Source: Mesorhizobium sp. B2-4-3 (GTDB lineage Bacteria > Pseudomonadota > Alphaproteobacteria > Rhizobiales > Rhizobiaceae). From it: a stretch of DNA of 64,000 nt. Made by a program: the position numbers and the translations under genes. The stretch covers positions 62,001 to 126,000 of the forward strand of contig NZ_VFVL01000013.1 in NCBI RefSeq assembly GCF_006442815.1. Reading direction: 5' to 3'. The notes beneath the pieces are model-generated. The model had not been told where the DNA came from and ran no database searches. It saw only the letters and a program-made list of their open reading frames with translations. Positions 19,176-29,662 of the stretch are shown here, piece after piece. The first letter of the stretch is position 1. Each line of letters begins with the position of its first letter.

Positions 19176-19275
19176 GAGCAATTCCAGGAAAAGTGTGGGC
19201 GGTCTTCCGTTCGGAATTGCGTCAAAACAAGGAGATAGAGCGGTTCGCCGTTTCCGTGAAACGGTGAAACGCTCT
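19176..19275. repeat. Family A palindromic repeat, copy 2, with trailing palindrome
   Basis: GAGCAATTCCAGGAAAAGTG ... TTCCGTTCGGAATTGC, then AGAGCG ... CGCTCT enclosing GTTTCCGTGAAAC. It lies between the convergent aldo/keto reductase and LysR genes and may act as a bidirectional transcription end. Confidence 0.8.
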
Positions 19276-19298
19276 AGGACGCGCGGCTCTTTCCTCGT

Positions 19299-20204
19299 TC
19301 AGAGACGAACGCTCTCCGCGAGAAAGTCGAGGAAGGCTCGCACCCGCGCCGGTAGATGCTTGCCCTGGCCGACATAGACGGCATGCGTCGGCTCCTCGTC
19401 GCCCGGGTTGAACGCTTCCAGCAACTGCACGAGCCTTCCAGCTGCGATGTCGGGCTCCACATGCCAGAGCGCCAGCCTTGCGATGCCTGCTCCCGCCAAT
19501 GTCGTCAGCCGCATCGCCTCGCCGTCGCTGACCGTCGAATTGCCGATGATCGGAACCATGACCGGCGCGCCTTTCGCATCCATGAAAGGCAGGCCGTCTA
19601 TATGCCGCACGAAGCCGAAAGCGAGCAGATTATGGCTGGCCAATTCGGCAGGAGTCCGCGGCGTGCCGCGCGCCTCGAGATAGGCCGGCGCCGCGACCAC
19701 CACCATCCGGCTCTGGCCGAGCTTGCGCGCCACTAGCCGTGATTCGCGCAGAGGGCCGGCGCGGATCGCAACGTCGGCGCGCTCCTCCATCAGGTCGATG
19801 ACGCTGTCGGTCAGCACCGCCTCGACGGAGATTTCCGGGTAGCGTTCGAGGAAGCGCGGCAACAACGGCATGAGCCGATGCTGGCCGAACGGCACATAGC
19901 AATTGACCCTGAGCCGGCCTCGCGGCGCAGCACCCGCCGCCGCTTCTCGCTCGGCTGAGTCGAGATCGGCGAGGATGCGCAGGCCGCTGTCGTAAAAGGC
20001 GGTTCCCTCGGGCGTCAGTTGCAGCCGGCGTGTCGAGCGGCTGATCAGCCGCGCTCCAAGCCGCGCCTCAAGCCGTGCGATCAGCTTGCTCACCGCCGAA
20101 GGCGTCATGCGCAACGCCCGCGCCGCAGCGGAAAAACTGCCCGCCTCGACGACGCGGACGAACACTTCGATCTCGCCGGAGCGGTTGATCTCGGGCCTCG
20201 CCAT
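19299..20204 (-). CDS. LysR-family transcriptional regulator
   Basis: A 301-residue regulator of usual length. The winged helix-turn-helix covers about residues 8-66, with the recognition region AGSFSAAARALRMTPSAVSKLIARLE. A LysR substrate-binding domain follows (VEAVLTDSVIDLMEERADVAIR). It belongs to the branch with an N-terminal F-V-R-V-V-E-A-G-S-F-S motif, often adjacent to oxidoreductase or efflux genes. It diverges from the MFS gene at 20326 and probably controls it and the following aldo/keto reductase. ATG 20204 gives the family start; the upstream in-frame extension is not coding. Confidence 0.9.
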   Translation of the reverse strand: MARPEINRSGEIEVFVRVVEAGSFSAAARALRMTPSAVSKLIARLEARLGARLISRSTRRLQLTPEGTAFYDSGLRILADLDSAEREAAAGAAPRGRLRVNCYVPFGQHRLMPLLPRFLERYPEISVEAVLTDSVIDLMEERADVAIRAGPLRESRLVARKLGQSRMVVVAAPAYLEARGTPRTPAELASHNLLAFGFVRHIDGLPFMDAKGAPVMVPIIGNSTVSDGEAMRLTTLAGAGIARLALWHVEPDIAAGRLVQLLEAFNPGDEEPTHAVYVGQGKHLPARVRAFLDFLAESVRL

Positions 20205-20325
20205 TCGTGAATCTATTTCACAGAAAATATGCCTGATGCAAGGCTGGTTCACAGCTTGGCGGATCACGATCTTGCGTGTCGGGCGCAGGACTGAGCGTCC
20301 TTCACTGATCAACCGGACCGCAGCC

Positions 20326-21513
20326 ATGCCTCTTGCTCTTTATGCCCTTACCGCCGGCGCCTTCGGCATCGGCGTCACCGAATTCGTCATCATGGGCCTG
20401 CTGCTCGATGTCAGCGCCGATCTCGGCGTCTCGATCTCGGCGGCGGGCCTGCTCATTTCCGGCTATGCGCTGGGCGTCGTCGTCGGCGCGCCGCTGCTTG
20501 GCGCCTTGACCGGCCGCCTGCCGCGCAAGACCTTGCTGCTTGCCCTGATGGTGGTCTTCACCGTCGGCAACCTCGCCTGTGCGCTGGCCCCCGACTACTG
20601 GACGCTGATGGCGGCGCGCGTGCTCACCGCCTTCGCCCATGCCTCGTTCTTCGGCGTCGGCTCCGTCGTCGCCACGAGCCTTGTCGCGCCCAACCGGAAG
20701 GCCTCGGCCATCGCGCTGATGTTCACCGGCCTCACCGTCGCCAACATCCTCGGCGTGCCCTTCGGCACCTGGCTCGGCCAGGCCTATGGCTGGCGCTCCA
20801 GTTTCCTCGCCGTCACGCTGGTCGGCGTCATCGCCTTTGCCGTGATCGCATTGCTGGTGCCGCGCGACGAGCCGGCCGCCGCGGACGAGGCGGAAAGCGC
20901 CGAAGGCACGCTCGCCGTGCTCGGCCGCCGGCCGGTGCTGCTCGGCCTTTTGACCACGGTGCTGAGCTGGGTCGGCGTCTTTGCCGCCTTCACATATCTG
21001 GCGCCGATCCTGACCCGCGTCACCGGCTTTTCCGAGGGAGCCGTGTCGCCGATCCTGCTGGTCTTCGGCGGCGGGCTGGTGGCGGGCAACCTGCTCGGAG
21101 GGCGCCTTGCCGACCGTCATCTGGTGCCGACGGTCGTCGGCACGCTGGTCGCGCTGTCGGCGGTGCTGTTCGTCATGGCCGCCGCGATCCATCAGCCGAT
21201 CACGGCGATCCTCGCCGTCGGCCTGCTGGGTGCCGCCGCCTTCGCCACCGTCGCGCCGCTGCAGATGTGGGTGCTGGAGAAAGCCGAGGGCGCCGGCCAG
21301 GGCCTTGCGTCCTCCTTCAACATCGCCGCCTTCAATCTCGGCAACGCCATCGGCGCCTGGCTCGGCGGCTTCGTCATCGACCACGGCCCCGGCCTCGGCG
21401 CCGTCCCTCTCGTTGCCGGCCTGGTGCCGCTTGCCGCGCTCGGCGTCGTGCTCATGGCGCTGCGCCTCGAACGCGGCCGCGCCATCGGCAAGCCGGTCAC
21501 GGCGCAGTGCTGA
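20326..21513 (+). CDS. MFS drug/sugar efflux transporter, DHA1 (AraJ-like) family
   Basis: A 395-residue carrier with twelve hydrophobic segments and a short polar loop (PRDEPAAADEAESAEG) between halves. The start PLALYALTAGAFGIGVTEFVIMG is diagnostic of the AraJ/YdhP-type DHA1 exporters, and loop 2-3 carries the degenerate GxLxxRLPRK motif A. The start codon is ATG 20326, 121 bases from the divergent LysR gene. The next gene begins 37 bases downstream, so the two are probably an operon under LysR control. Confidence 0.9.
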   Translation: MPLALYALTAGAFGIGVTEFVIMGLLLDVSADLGVSISAAGLLISGYALGVVVGAPLLGALTGRLPRKTLLLALMVVFTVGNLACALAPDYWTLMAARVLTAFAHASFFGVGSVVATSLVAPNRKASAIALMFTGLTVANILGVPFGTWLGQAYGWRSSFLAVTLVGVIAFAVIALLVPRDEPAAADEAESAEGTLAVLGRRPVLLGLLTTVLSWVGVFAAFTYLAPILTRVTGFSEGAVSPILLVFGGGLVAGNLLGGRLADRHLVPTVVGTLVALSAVLFVMAAAIHQPITAILAVGLLGAAAFATVAPLQMWVLEKAEGAGQGLASSFNIAAFNLGNAIGAWLGGFVIDHGPGLGAVPLVAGLVPLAALGVVLMALRLERGRAIGKPVTAQC

Positions 21514-21550
21514 GCGCTGATCCCTTCGACATCCCATCAGGAGAAAAAAG

Positions 21551-22585
21551 ATGGACTATCGACCTCTCGGCGCCTCCGGCCTGAAAGTGCCGGCGCTTTC
21601 CTTCGGCGCCGGAACCTTCGGCGGCTCCGGCCCGCTCTTCGGCCATTGGGGCAACAGCGACGCGAAGGAAGCGCGCCGCCTGGTCGACATCTGCCTGGAA
21701 GCGGGCGTCAATCTCTTCGACACGGCCGATGTCTATTCGAACGGAGCCTCGGAAGAGGTGCTTGGCGAGGCCATCAAGGGTCGCCGCGACGCGGTGCTGA
21801 TCTCGACCAAGACGTCCCTGCCGATGGGCGACGGCCCGGCCGACTGGGGCTCGTCGCGCTCGCGGCTGATCCGCTCCGTCGACGCGGCGCTGAAGCGCCT
21901 CGGCACCGACTATATCGACCTGCTCCAGCTTCACGCCTTCGACGCCTCGACGCCGGTCGAGGAGGTGCTGTCGACGCTGGATGACCTCGTTCGGGCCGGC
22001 AAGCTGCGCTATGTCGGCGTCTCAAACTTCTCCGGCTGGCAGGTGATGAAATCGCTCGGCCTGGCGGAAAAGCACGGCTACCCGCGCTACGTCGCGCATC
22101 AGGTCTACTATTCGCTGGTCGGCCGCGACTATGAGTGGGAGCTGATGCCGCTCGGCCTCGACCAGGGCGTCGGCGCCTTGGTGTGGAGCCCGCTCGGCTG
22201 GGGCCGGCTGACCGGCAAGATCCGCCGCGGCCAGCCCTTGCCGGAAAAGAGCCGGCTGCACGACACCGCCAGCTTCGGCCCGCCGGTCGAGGACGAGCAT
22301 CTCTTCAAGGTGGTCGATGCGCTGGAAGCGATCGCCGCCGAGACCGGCAAGACCGTTCCGCAAATCGCCATCAACTGGCTCCTGCAGCGGCCGACCGTAT
22401 CGTCGGTGATCATCGGCGCGCGCAACGAGGAGCAGTTGCGGCAGAATCTCGGCGCCGTCGGCTGGACATTGACGCCCGAGCAGATCAAGGCGCTCGATGA
22501 AGCAAGCGCGGTGACCGCGCCCTATCCCTACTTCCCGTATCGGCGCCAGGAAGGCTTCGCCAGGCTGAACCCGCCAGCGGTGTGA
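21551..22585 (+). CDS. Aldo/keto reductase
   Basis: A 344-residue AKR enzyme. Catalytic residues are in NLFDTADVYSNGASE, LISTKTS and LLQLHAFD; the NADP site is VIIGARNEEQLRQNL. It is paralogous to the enzyme at 18107, but shares only family-level sequence with it. GGAGAAAAAAG precedes the ATG. Position right after the MFS exporter and opposite a LysR regulator suggests a detoxification or aldehyde/ketone-reduction module; the substrate is unknown. Confidence 0.88.
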   Translation: MDYRPLGASGLKVPALSFGAGTFGGSGPLFGHWGNSDAKEARRLVDICLEAGVNLFDTADVYSNGASEEVLGEAIKGRRDAVLISTKTSLPMGDGPADWGSSRSRLIRSVDAALKRLGTDYIDLLQLHAFDASTPVEEVLSTLDDLVRAGKLRYVGVSNFSGWQVMKSLGLAEKHGYPRYVAHQVYYSLVGRDYEWELMPLGLDQGVGALVWSPLGWGRLTGKIRRGQPLPEKSRLHDTASFGPPVEDEHLFKVVDALEAIAAETGKTVPQIAINWLLQRPTVSSVIIGARNEEQLRQNLGAVGWTLTPEQIKALDEASAVTAPYPYFPYRRQEGFARLNPPAV

Positions 22586-22651
22586 CTAAGTCGCGGCCGT
22601 CCATATCAGGGCGGTCGTGAACGTGTGCGACTAGCTGCACCCTGCGAGCTT

Positions 22652-22833
22652 CGTCATCCACGGGCGGAGCAGCCGCGAAGCGGCGTCGCGAAGACCCGAG
22701 GATCCATTCCGTTACCTCGACCCTAGAGCGCGACGGAGCAGAATTCTGGATCGTCGCAACGCGTCGAAATCACGGAATGGATCCTCGGGTCTGCGCCGCG
22801 TCGCTACGCTCCTTGCTCCGCCCGTGGATGACG
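22652..22833. repeat. Family B palindromic element, copy 2
   Basis: The left arm runs CGTCATCCACGGGCGGAGCA through GACCCGAGGATCCATTCCG, and the right arm CACGGAATGGATCCTCGGGT through GCCCGTGGATGACG. The centre contains GCAGAATTCTG. It fills most of the 290-base gap between the convergent aldo/keto reductase and usg genes. Confidence 0.88.
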
Positions 22834-22875
22834 AAGCGATGGCGTGGTTCCGCCAATCACGCTGCGCTACTGCCC

Positions 22876-23148
22876 TCAGTGCACCAGAAATTCCCCATCC
22901 ACCTTCCGCCATTCATTCGGCGCGATCAGCTTGTGATGCGTGTAGGTGACCGAATGCAGCGGTCCGGCGAGCTTGGTCTTCCAGAACTCGATGAAGCGGA
23001 TCAGCACTGGGAACTGCGGCGCGATGTCGTAGTCCTGCCAGACATAGCTCTGCAGCAGATGCGGATGGTCCGGGAAGTGGTAGAGAATCTTGGCCGTGGT
23101 CAATCCATAGCCCCTGAGCATCAGGTCCATTTCGGAATGGTCGTGCAT
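22876..23148 (-). CDS. Usg family protein
   Basis: A 90-residue protein recognised from LMLRGYGLTTAKILYHFPDHP and the aromatic-rich SYVWQDYDIAPQFPVLIRFIEFWK, the conserved body of alphaproteobacterial Usg proteins. Function is unknown; the name comes from a frame upstream of trpF in Caulobacter. ATG 23148 has an AAGGGGG ribosome site, so it is preferred to a TTG 12 codons earlier. Confidence 0.85.
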   Translation of the reverse strand: MHDHSEMDLMLRGYGLTTAKILYHFPDHPHLLQSYVWQDYDIAPQFPVLIRFIEFWKTKLAGPLHSVTYTHHKLIAPNEWRKVDGEFLVH

Positions 23149-23379
23149 CGCAGCCCCCTTGAGGTCGATCTCCTTTCCTCCCAACGCTGGATTCTGCGCC
23201 CAGTTGCTTAACTGTCTATTGATTTTCGCATACTAGGCCTAAGTTTTCCATCGAAAAAACAGTCGGTTAGCAGCCTTTGACCACGAGTGCTGACAGCGCT
23301 TCGCGCTTGCCCCTGCGTCATCCCGCCACGCGAATCCAACGTCTAATGTTGCCGTCACCGCGGAACTGTTAATAATGCC

Positions 23380-23431
23380 CGCGAATTCGCGGCCGCTTCG
23401 CCGCGATGCCGCCGGCGATTCAAGCCGGCGG
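23380..23431 (+). promoter_or_regulatory. Palindromes in the acsA leader
   Basis: CGCGAATTCGCG (23380-23391) is a perfect 12-bp palindrome. CCGCCGGC, loop GATTCAA, GCCGGCGG (23409-23431) is a perfect 8-bp hairpin ending ten bases before the GGAGG of acsA. The hairpin could influence ribosome access or mRNA stability; neither motif matches an operator that I know. Confidence 0.45.
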
Positions 23432-23456
23432 AACGGTCCTGGAGGAAAGCTGAAAA

Positions 23457-25411
<1,955 letters not shown>

Positions 25412-25412
<1 letters not shown>

Positions 25413-26179
25413 TGGCCGGCGAGGCAATCCTCGGCACCGTCAGCCAGCTCTGGCGCTACCCGGCCAGCTCGCTCGCCGGCGAGCGGCTCGATGCCATCTC
25501 CGTCGGGCTGAAAACCGTCGACGGCGACCGGCTGTTCGGACTGATCGATGCATCGGACGGCGAGATCGCCAGGCCCGACCGCGAGGCCAGATGGCACAAG
25601 GTGCCGCTGATCCGCACCCGGTTGAGCGAGGCCTCGATGAGCAAGGAATGGCGGCTCGAAGTGGCCGTGCCCGGTGGCGAATGGCTGCCGGCCCCCGATC
25701 CTGAAAGTGATCGCGCGGTATCCGCCTTTCTCGGCTTCGAGGCCTCGATCCGGCCGTTCGGCGCGCAGAACGCGGCGCCCTCCTATGCCGGCCCGCTGAC
25801 CGAGGCCCGCTACGCCAAGGCGCCGATCCATCTGCTCACCACCGCCTCGCTGTCCCGGCTGAAGGCGCTGCATCCCGAGGGCACGCCCGATCCGCGCCGC
25901 TTCCGGCCCAACATCGTCGTCGACATGGATCCGGTCGAAGGCGCCTTTCCGGAGACGCAATGGATCGGCAGGAAGCTTGCGGTCGGCGATCTCGAGCTCA
26001 CCGTCTCCGAACCCTGCCGCCGCTGCGGCTTCACCATCATCGCCCAGGACGGCTTCGATACCGATCCCGGCATCCTGCGCAATTTGGTACGCCACAACGC
26101 TCACAATCTCGGCGTCTACTGCACCGTCGACCGGCCGGCGCGGATCGAGATCGGCGCGCCGATGCGCCTGATGGACTGA
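25412..26179 (+). CDS. MOSC domain protein
   Basis: A 255-residue protein with an N-terminal MOSC_N beta-barrel domain (LWRYPASSLAGERLDAISV) and a C-terminal MOSC domain holding the conserved cysteine in VSEPCRRCGF. MOSC proteins carry sulfur or bind molybdenum cofactor (YcbX/mARC relatives). The start ATG overlaps the acsA stop (TGATG), so translation is probably coupled, although no functional link between acetate activation and MOSC chemistry is known to me. It ends 13 bases from the convergent cfa gene. Confidence 0.87.
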
Positions 26180-26192
26180 AGTGGGCCGGTTT

Positions 26193-27461
26193 CTACCGAT
26201 ACAGATCCGCACGCGTTGGCGGCAGGCCGCTTGCACCCCGCGCCCGCCTGGTGGCGACGGTCTGGAAAATCTGCGCCGAGCCGCGCTCGAAGGCGATCGA
26301 GCAGCCGGTGAGATAGAGCAGCCAGAGCCGCGCCTTGGGCTCACCGACCTCGGCGACCGCCTCGTCGAAGCGTGCGTGCAGGCGCTCCGCCCACAGGCGG
26401 CAGGTGCGCGCATAGTGCTCGCGCAGGCCTTCGACGTCATGGACCAGAAAACCATGCGCCTCGAGATTGCCGAGCGTCATGCCGATCGTGTCGAGCTCGC
26501 CGCCCGGAAAAATATATTTGATCAATGCCTTGTATTCCGGCCCCTTGCGCAGGGTCTTCTTCAGGTCGCCCTTGCTGCGCCGGGCGATGGCGTGATGCAG
26601 ATAGATGCCGCCGGGCTTCAGCAGGCGGTGGACAGTCGAGAAATAGGCGGCGTGGTTCGCAAGCCCGAGATGCTCGAACATGCCGATCGACGATATCTTG
26701 TCGAAGCTGCCGGAGAGCTCGGCATAGGATTTTATCTCGATGGTGATGCGATCCTCCAGCCCTTCGGCGCGGATGCGCTCGCGGGCAAGGTCGGTCTGGG
26801 CTTGCGACAGTGAGACGCCGTGGCCGACGACACCGTAATGCTTCGCCGCGTGGATCAACATCGCGCCCCAGCCGCAGCCGATGTCGAGCAACGTCTCGCC
26901 CGGCTTCAGCCTGAGCTTGCGGCAGATATGGTCGAGCTTGTCGACCTGCGCCTGGTCGATGCCGTTGGCGAAATCGTGGAAATAGCCGCAGCTGTAGACC
27001 ATGCGCTCGTCGAGGAAGAGCCGATAGAAGGCGTTCGAGATGTCGTAATGATGCTGGATCGCCTCCTTGTTCGACCCGCTGACATAAGGATTGCGGCCGG
27101 ACAGGTCGCTGCGCGCCGTCATCTCTCTTCGCGAGAAAAGCACCGCCGGCAGGTCGCGCAAAATCGCCAGCTTCGGCAGCGATCTGAGCTTCGTCTTGAG
27201 CTTGCCTTGCGAAGGCAGCGCGTAGAAATCGAACAGCGATCCGTCCTCGACATCGACGGTCTTGGATATCCACATCTCGACCAGCGTCGAGAAGCGCGGC
27301 CGGCGAAGCAATTGCCAGACGATATCCTGGTCGTTGATGGTGAGCACAGGACCGTTGGTCGGCCCGATCCGCTCGCCGGTCCAGAGCTTGACCGCGAAAC
27401 CCGGTTTCAGCGTCTCGACGACCGTTCGTGCGATCCGCACGGCTTTGTCGGCGGCGTCCAT
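26193..27461 (-). CDS. cfa: Cyclopropane-fatty-acyl-phospholipid synthase
   Basis: A SAM-dependent methyltransferase adding a methylene bridge to unsaturated acyl chains of membrane lipids. The 422-residue chain has the family's N-terminal lipid-binding region, then IQHHYDISNAFYRLFLDERMVYSCGYF. The SAM site LDIGCGWGAM is near residue 190, with SSIGMFEHLG and the YIFPGGELD motif after it. ATG 27461 is preceded by GGAGGTGAGA, clearly better than the frame's upstream extension. Length is slightly above E. coli Cfa (382). Confidence 0.93.
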   Translation of the reverse strand: MDAADKAVRIARTVVETLKPGFAVKLWTGERIGPTNGPVLTINDQDIVWQLLRRPRFSTLVEMWISKTVDVEDGSLFDFYALPSQGKLKTKLRSLPKLAILRDLPAVLFSRREMTARSDLSGRNPYVSGSNKEAIQHHYDISNAFYRLFLDERMVYSCGYFHDFANGIDQAQVDKLDHICRKLRLKPGETLLDIGCGWGAMLIHAAKHYGVVGHGVSLSQAQTDLARERIRAEGLEDRITIEIKSYAELSGSFDKISSIGMFEHLGLANHAAYFSTVHRLLKPGGIYLHHAIARRSKGDLKKTLRKGPEYKALIKYIFPGGELDTIGMTLGNLEAHGFLVHDVEGLREHYARTCRLWAERLHARFDEAVAEVGEPKARLWLLYLTGCSIAFERGSAQIFQTVATRRARGASGLPPTRADLYR

Positions 27462-27664
27462 TCTCACCTCCGGATGCGTCGAATGCCGGCCCCTCCCGGC
27501 CGCCACTGTCATCCAACTGGCCAGCGTAGCGCAATCCCGATCTGTTGCCCAAAAACACCGCGGGCAGGGATTTCCCGCCTGCCATGCCGTTGCGGCACCT
27601 TGCCATTTGCCGCGACGCACCCCATCATCTGGGTGTGTTCAACGAACTGAAAGGAGGTGATCCG

Positions 27665-27736
27665 ATGTCGAGTGATTTCGTTTTCCATAACGTGAGCTCA
27701 GCGGATTGCACTTTCGGGAAGCAGTCTTCCCGTTAA
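27665..27736 (+). CDS. 23-residue ORF behind a perfect Shine-Dalgarno sequence
   Basis: ATG to TAA encoding 23 residues, from MSSDFVFHNV to GKQSSR. It is placed seven bases after the GGAGG of a 15-base anti-Shine-Dalgarno match, an ideal distance. Its last codons form the first hairpin of the structured transcript. The peptide has no membrane segment or recognised motif, with five serines in 23 residues. Translation is likely on ribosome-site grounds; function is unknown. Confidence 0.5.
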   Translation: MSSDFVFHNVSSADCTFGKQSSR

Positions 27737-27806
27737 GGCGCGAGACGCGCGGCAGGTAGCCCGATGGGGTTGCCGCCAGAAGCCGCGTCATGGACGGAAA
27801 CACGGA

Positions 27807-27841
27807 AGGCCGCCGGCTTCGTCAAGAAGCGGCGGCCTTTT
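27807..27841 (+). terminator. Terminator of the small structured transcript
   Basis: GGCCGCC-G-GCTTC, loop GTCAA, GAAGC-GGCGGCC: a 12-bp stem with one bulged G, followed by TTTT. It reads plus strand and sits 12 bases before the end of the convergent von Willebrand gene. Confidence 0.8.
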
Positions 27842-27851
27842 CCTTTGTGGC

Positions 27852-29330
27852 TCACTGCGTCAGTGCGACTTTTTCGGTGTTGCGGATGATTTCCTGGAAA
27901 GCGCCATCCAACTCCGCTCCAGTAGACGCTTCGAAATAATGCTTGTTGGCGGAGGAGGTATCCTTCGACGAACAATTCTTCAGCACCGCCTTCGCCTGGT
28001 CCCGCTCGGTTGCCGACATGTCCTTGTCGTTCAGATCGAAGCCGATGGTGAAAACCTCGATGCCGTCATCTTTCATGTTGCCGCACAGAGTTTGAGCGTT
28101 GCCGCGCGCAAGGTTGCCTTGGCCATTGTAGTTGCCCCCCGCGCTGGCGAAGGCGGTATTGAACTGGCCGTCGGTCATCAGGATCGCGACCTTGGCAATC
28201 TTCTTCGCATTGCTGTCCGAGGGGCCGCTGCCCAGGCCGGCATTCTTGATCACCGTACGCCACTGCGGGGACAGCATGTAATAGGTCCACTGGACGGCGA
28301 TCGCGCCAGCCGTGTAGCCATCCGCCTGGAAGTCGTCGATCGAATCGAGCAATGCGCTGGAATCGGCGGTCAGCGGGATCACCGCCGCGGTGGGGCACTT
28401 GTTCATCCCTGAGCCGCCCAGATGATCGTCCCGGTTGACCAGCGCATAATATTTCTTGCCATTCTTGTCCGTCCGAACCGTGTCGGGGCCGTCGGCGCTG
28501 AAATCCGGATTGCCGTTTTTGTCCTTGCGCTCCGTGGCGCAATTGTCGGGACGAGGCGTCGCCGCGCCGACAATGGAGACATAGTTGCTGAACGACGGCA
28601 GCAATTTGCTGTTCGTTTTGGCGACCAGAAGTGTGCTGCCGGCAACGGGAGGCAGGTCCGAGCTTCCTTGGTTTTCGACATAGACATTTTCCGCCAGCTT
28701 GCCGGCATTCACGGCAGATGCATAGGGCACAAGCGAGACGCGGACGCGAGGGTTCTTCGGGTCCTGGTTCTGAAGCATCGTCTGGACGGCGTTTCTCGCC
28801 GCTGCTTTCAGGTCGCCGATCTTGTCGACCTTGCCTTTCTTCGCCATCGACCCCGTTATGTCGAGCATCATCGCCACCTCGACCTGCTTGTCTGAATAGA
28901 GCGCCGTGGTCGAGGCATTCACGCGGCGCATGTCGCCAGTGCTGAAGAACGGAAAATAAAGCCCGACATCGACATGCGCGTCCGCCTGTACCGTATTGGC
29001 CGTCCTGTTGACCGTAAGCTTGTCGAGCACGATCTGGTTGGCCTGCAGGATGCCGGCCGTGCTGTTGGCATCGAGAAACGCCTGCACCGTCTTGTTGGCG
29101 TCGGCTTCGGTGATGACGCCGAGGGTGAGATCGCGGGCCGTCGAGGTCACAGCGGCGTCGACGACGCCCTGCAGGCTCGATCTCGCATTGTAGAGCTGCG
29201 AGATATTGACCGCGAATCCCACCCCCAGCGCGAGGACCGATGCGGCAGCTCCGAACAGAACCGCGAAATTGCCTTCGCGATTGCGGGTAAAGCCGTCCAC
29301 CCCACGAACGACACCTCTGAACTGCCGCAT
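27852..29330 (-). CDS. Tad-like pilus assembly protein with von Willebrand A domain
   Basis: A 492-residue protein. The N-terminus resembles TadG/TadE: NREGNFAVLFGAAASVLALGVGFAVNISQLYNARSS, one membrane helix at about residues 18-40 followed by the conserved pseudopilin-like region. A von Willebrand A domain follows, starting VAMMLDITGSMAKKGK near residue 152 (a DxTGS MIDAS variant) and containing AILMTDGQFN. The protein would sit in the inner membrane with a periplasmic adhesion or assembly domain. No other tad or flp genes are in the window, so it is an orphan copy of this family. ATG 29330 was preferred over a TTG 14 codons upstream. Confidence 0.83.
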   Translation of the reverse strand: MRQFRGVVRGVDGFTRNREGNFAVLFGAAASVLALGVGFAVNISQLYNARSSLQGVVDAAVTSTARDLTLGVITEADANKTVQAFLDANSTAGILQANQIVLDKLTVNRTANTVQADAHVDVGLYFPFFSTGDMRRVNASTTALYSDKQVEVAMMLDITGSMAKKGKVDKIGDLKAAARNAVQTMLQNQDPKNPRVRVSLVPYASAVNAGKLAENVYVENQGSSDLPPVAGSTLLVAKTNSKLLPSFSNYVSIVGAATPRPDNCATERKDKNGNPDFSADGPDTVRTDKNGKKYYALVNRDDHLGGSGMNKCPTAAVIPLTADSSALLDSIDDFQADGYTAGAIAVQWTYYMLSPQWRTVIKNAGLGSGPSDSNAKKIAKVAILMTDGQFNTAFASAGGNYNGQGNLARGNAQTLCGNMKDDGIEVFTIGFDLNDKDMSATERDQAKAVLKNCSSKDTSSANKHYFEASTGAELDGAFQEIIRNTEKVALTQ

Positions 29331-29662
29331 CTCTTCCGCCTCCACTGTTTGCGGCACCGTGCCGCACGACAAAGGCGCTGCAGGATTTCGGCCAGCCCCG
29401 GCCGTCGGCCGCCGAAAGACGCTTAACGGCAGGTTAATCCATTGTTTTTGCTGGCTTTCGGCAAATCCTAGAGTGAATGGGAAGTAAACGAAAATACGCC
29501 GGCCAAGCGACCTTCATGAAGTGCTTACCATGATCTCGAAGGCTGTCGCGGTCGTTCTCTCTTCGGCACAATCGAACTGTGCCGAAGCGGGTCAGCGGCA
29601 ACCATGAAACAGCGCAGTGCAAGGTCTGTTGAGATAGAGGTCAGGCCGGCATCACCCGAATA
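29331..29662. other. Gene-free gap with one strong hairpin
   Basis: There is no credible gene in these 332 bases, which should hold the promoter of the von Willebrand gene. At 29561-29587 lies a perfect 10-bp stem, CTTCGGCACA, loop ATCGAAC, TGTGCCGAAG, with no T tract on either strand. It could be a terminator without a U tail or a protein site. Confidence 0.6.

Larger units (their letters stand above)
27649..27843 (+). ncRNA. Candidate structured transcript with a strong ribosome site and own terminator
   Basis: A compact run of structures on the plus strand. First is GAAAGGAGGTGATCC (27649-27663), a 15-base perfect complement of the 16S rRNA 3' tail. Then come hairpins CGGGAAG-CAGT-CTTCCCG (27715-27732), GCGCG-AGA-CGCGC (27738-27750) and GGTAGCCC-GATG-GGGTTGCC (27755-27774, extendable by GGC/GCC around a bulged A). 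A terminator follows. No plus-strand gene lies downstream, so this is not an ordinary leader. It could be a small regulatory RNA, a leader-peptide gene or a ribosome-binding decoy. I do not recognise an established family. Confidence 0.55.

Noticed and set aside
18107..22585. The two aldo/keto reductases as a recent tandem duplication
   Set aside because: They share family motifs only; sequence and length differ throughout, and an LysR/MFS pair separates them.
27649..27663. Possible fragment of 16S rRNA because of the anti-Shine-Dalgarno match
   Set aside because: The strand is complementary to the rRNA tail, and nothing around it resembles rRNA; it reads as a ribosome-binding site.
29561..29587. 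Rho-independent terminator
   Set aside because: The 10-bp stem is perfect, but no T tract follows on either strand, so I only note it as a hairpin.
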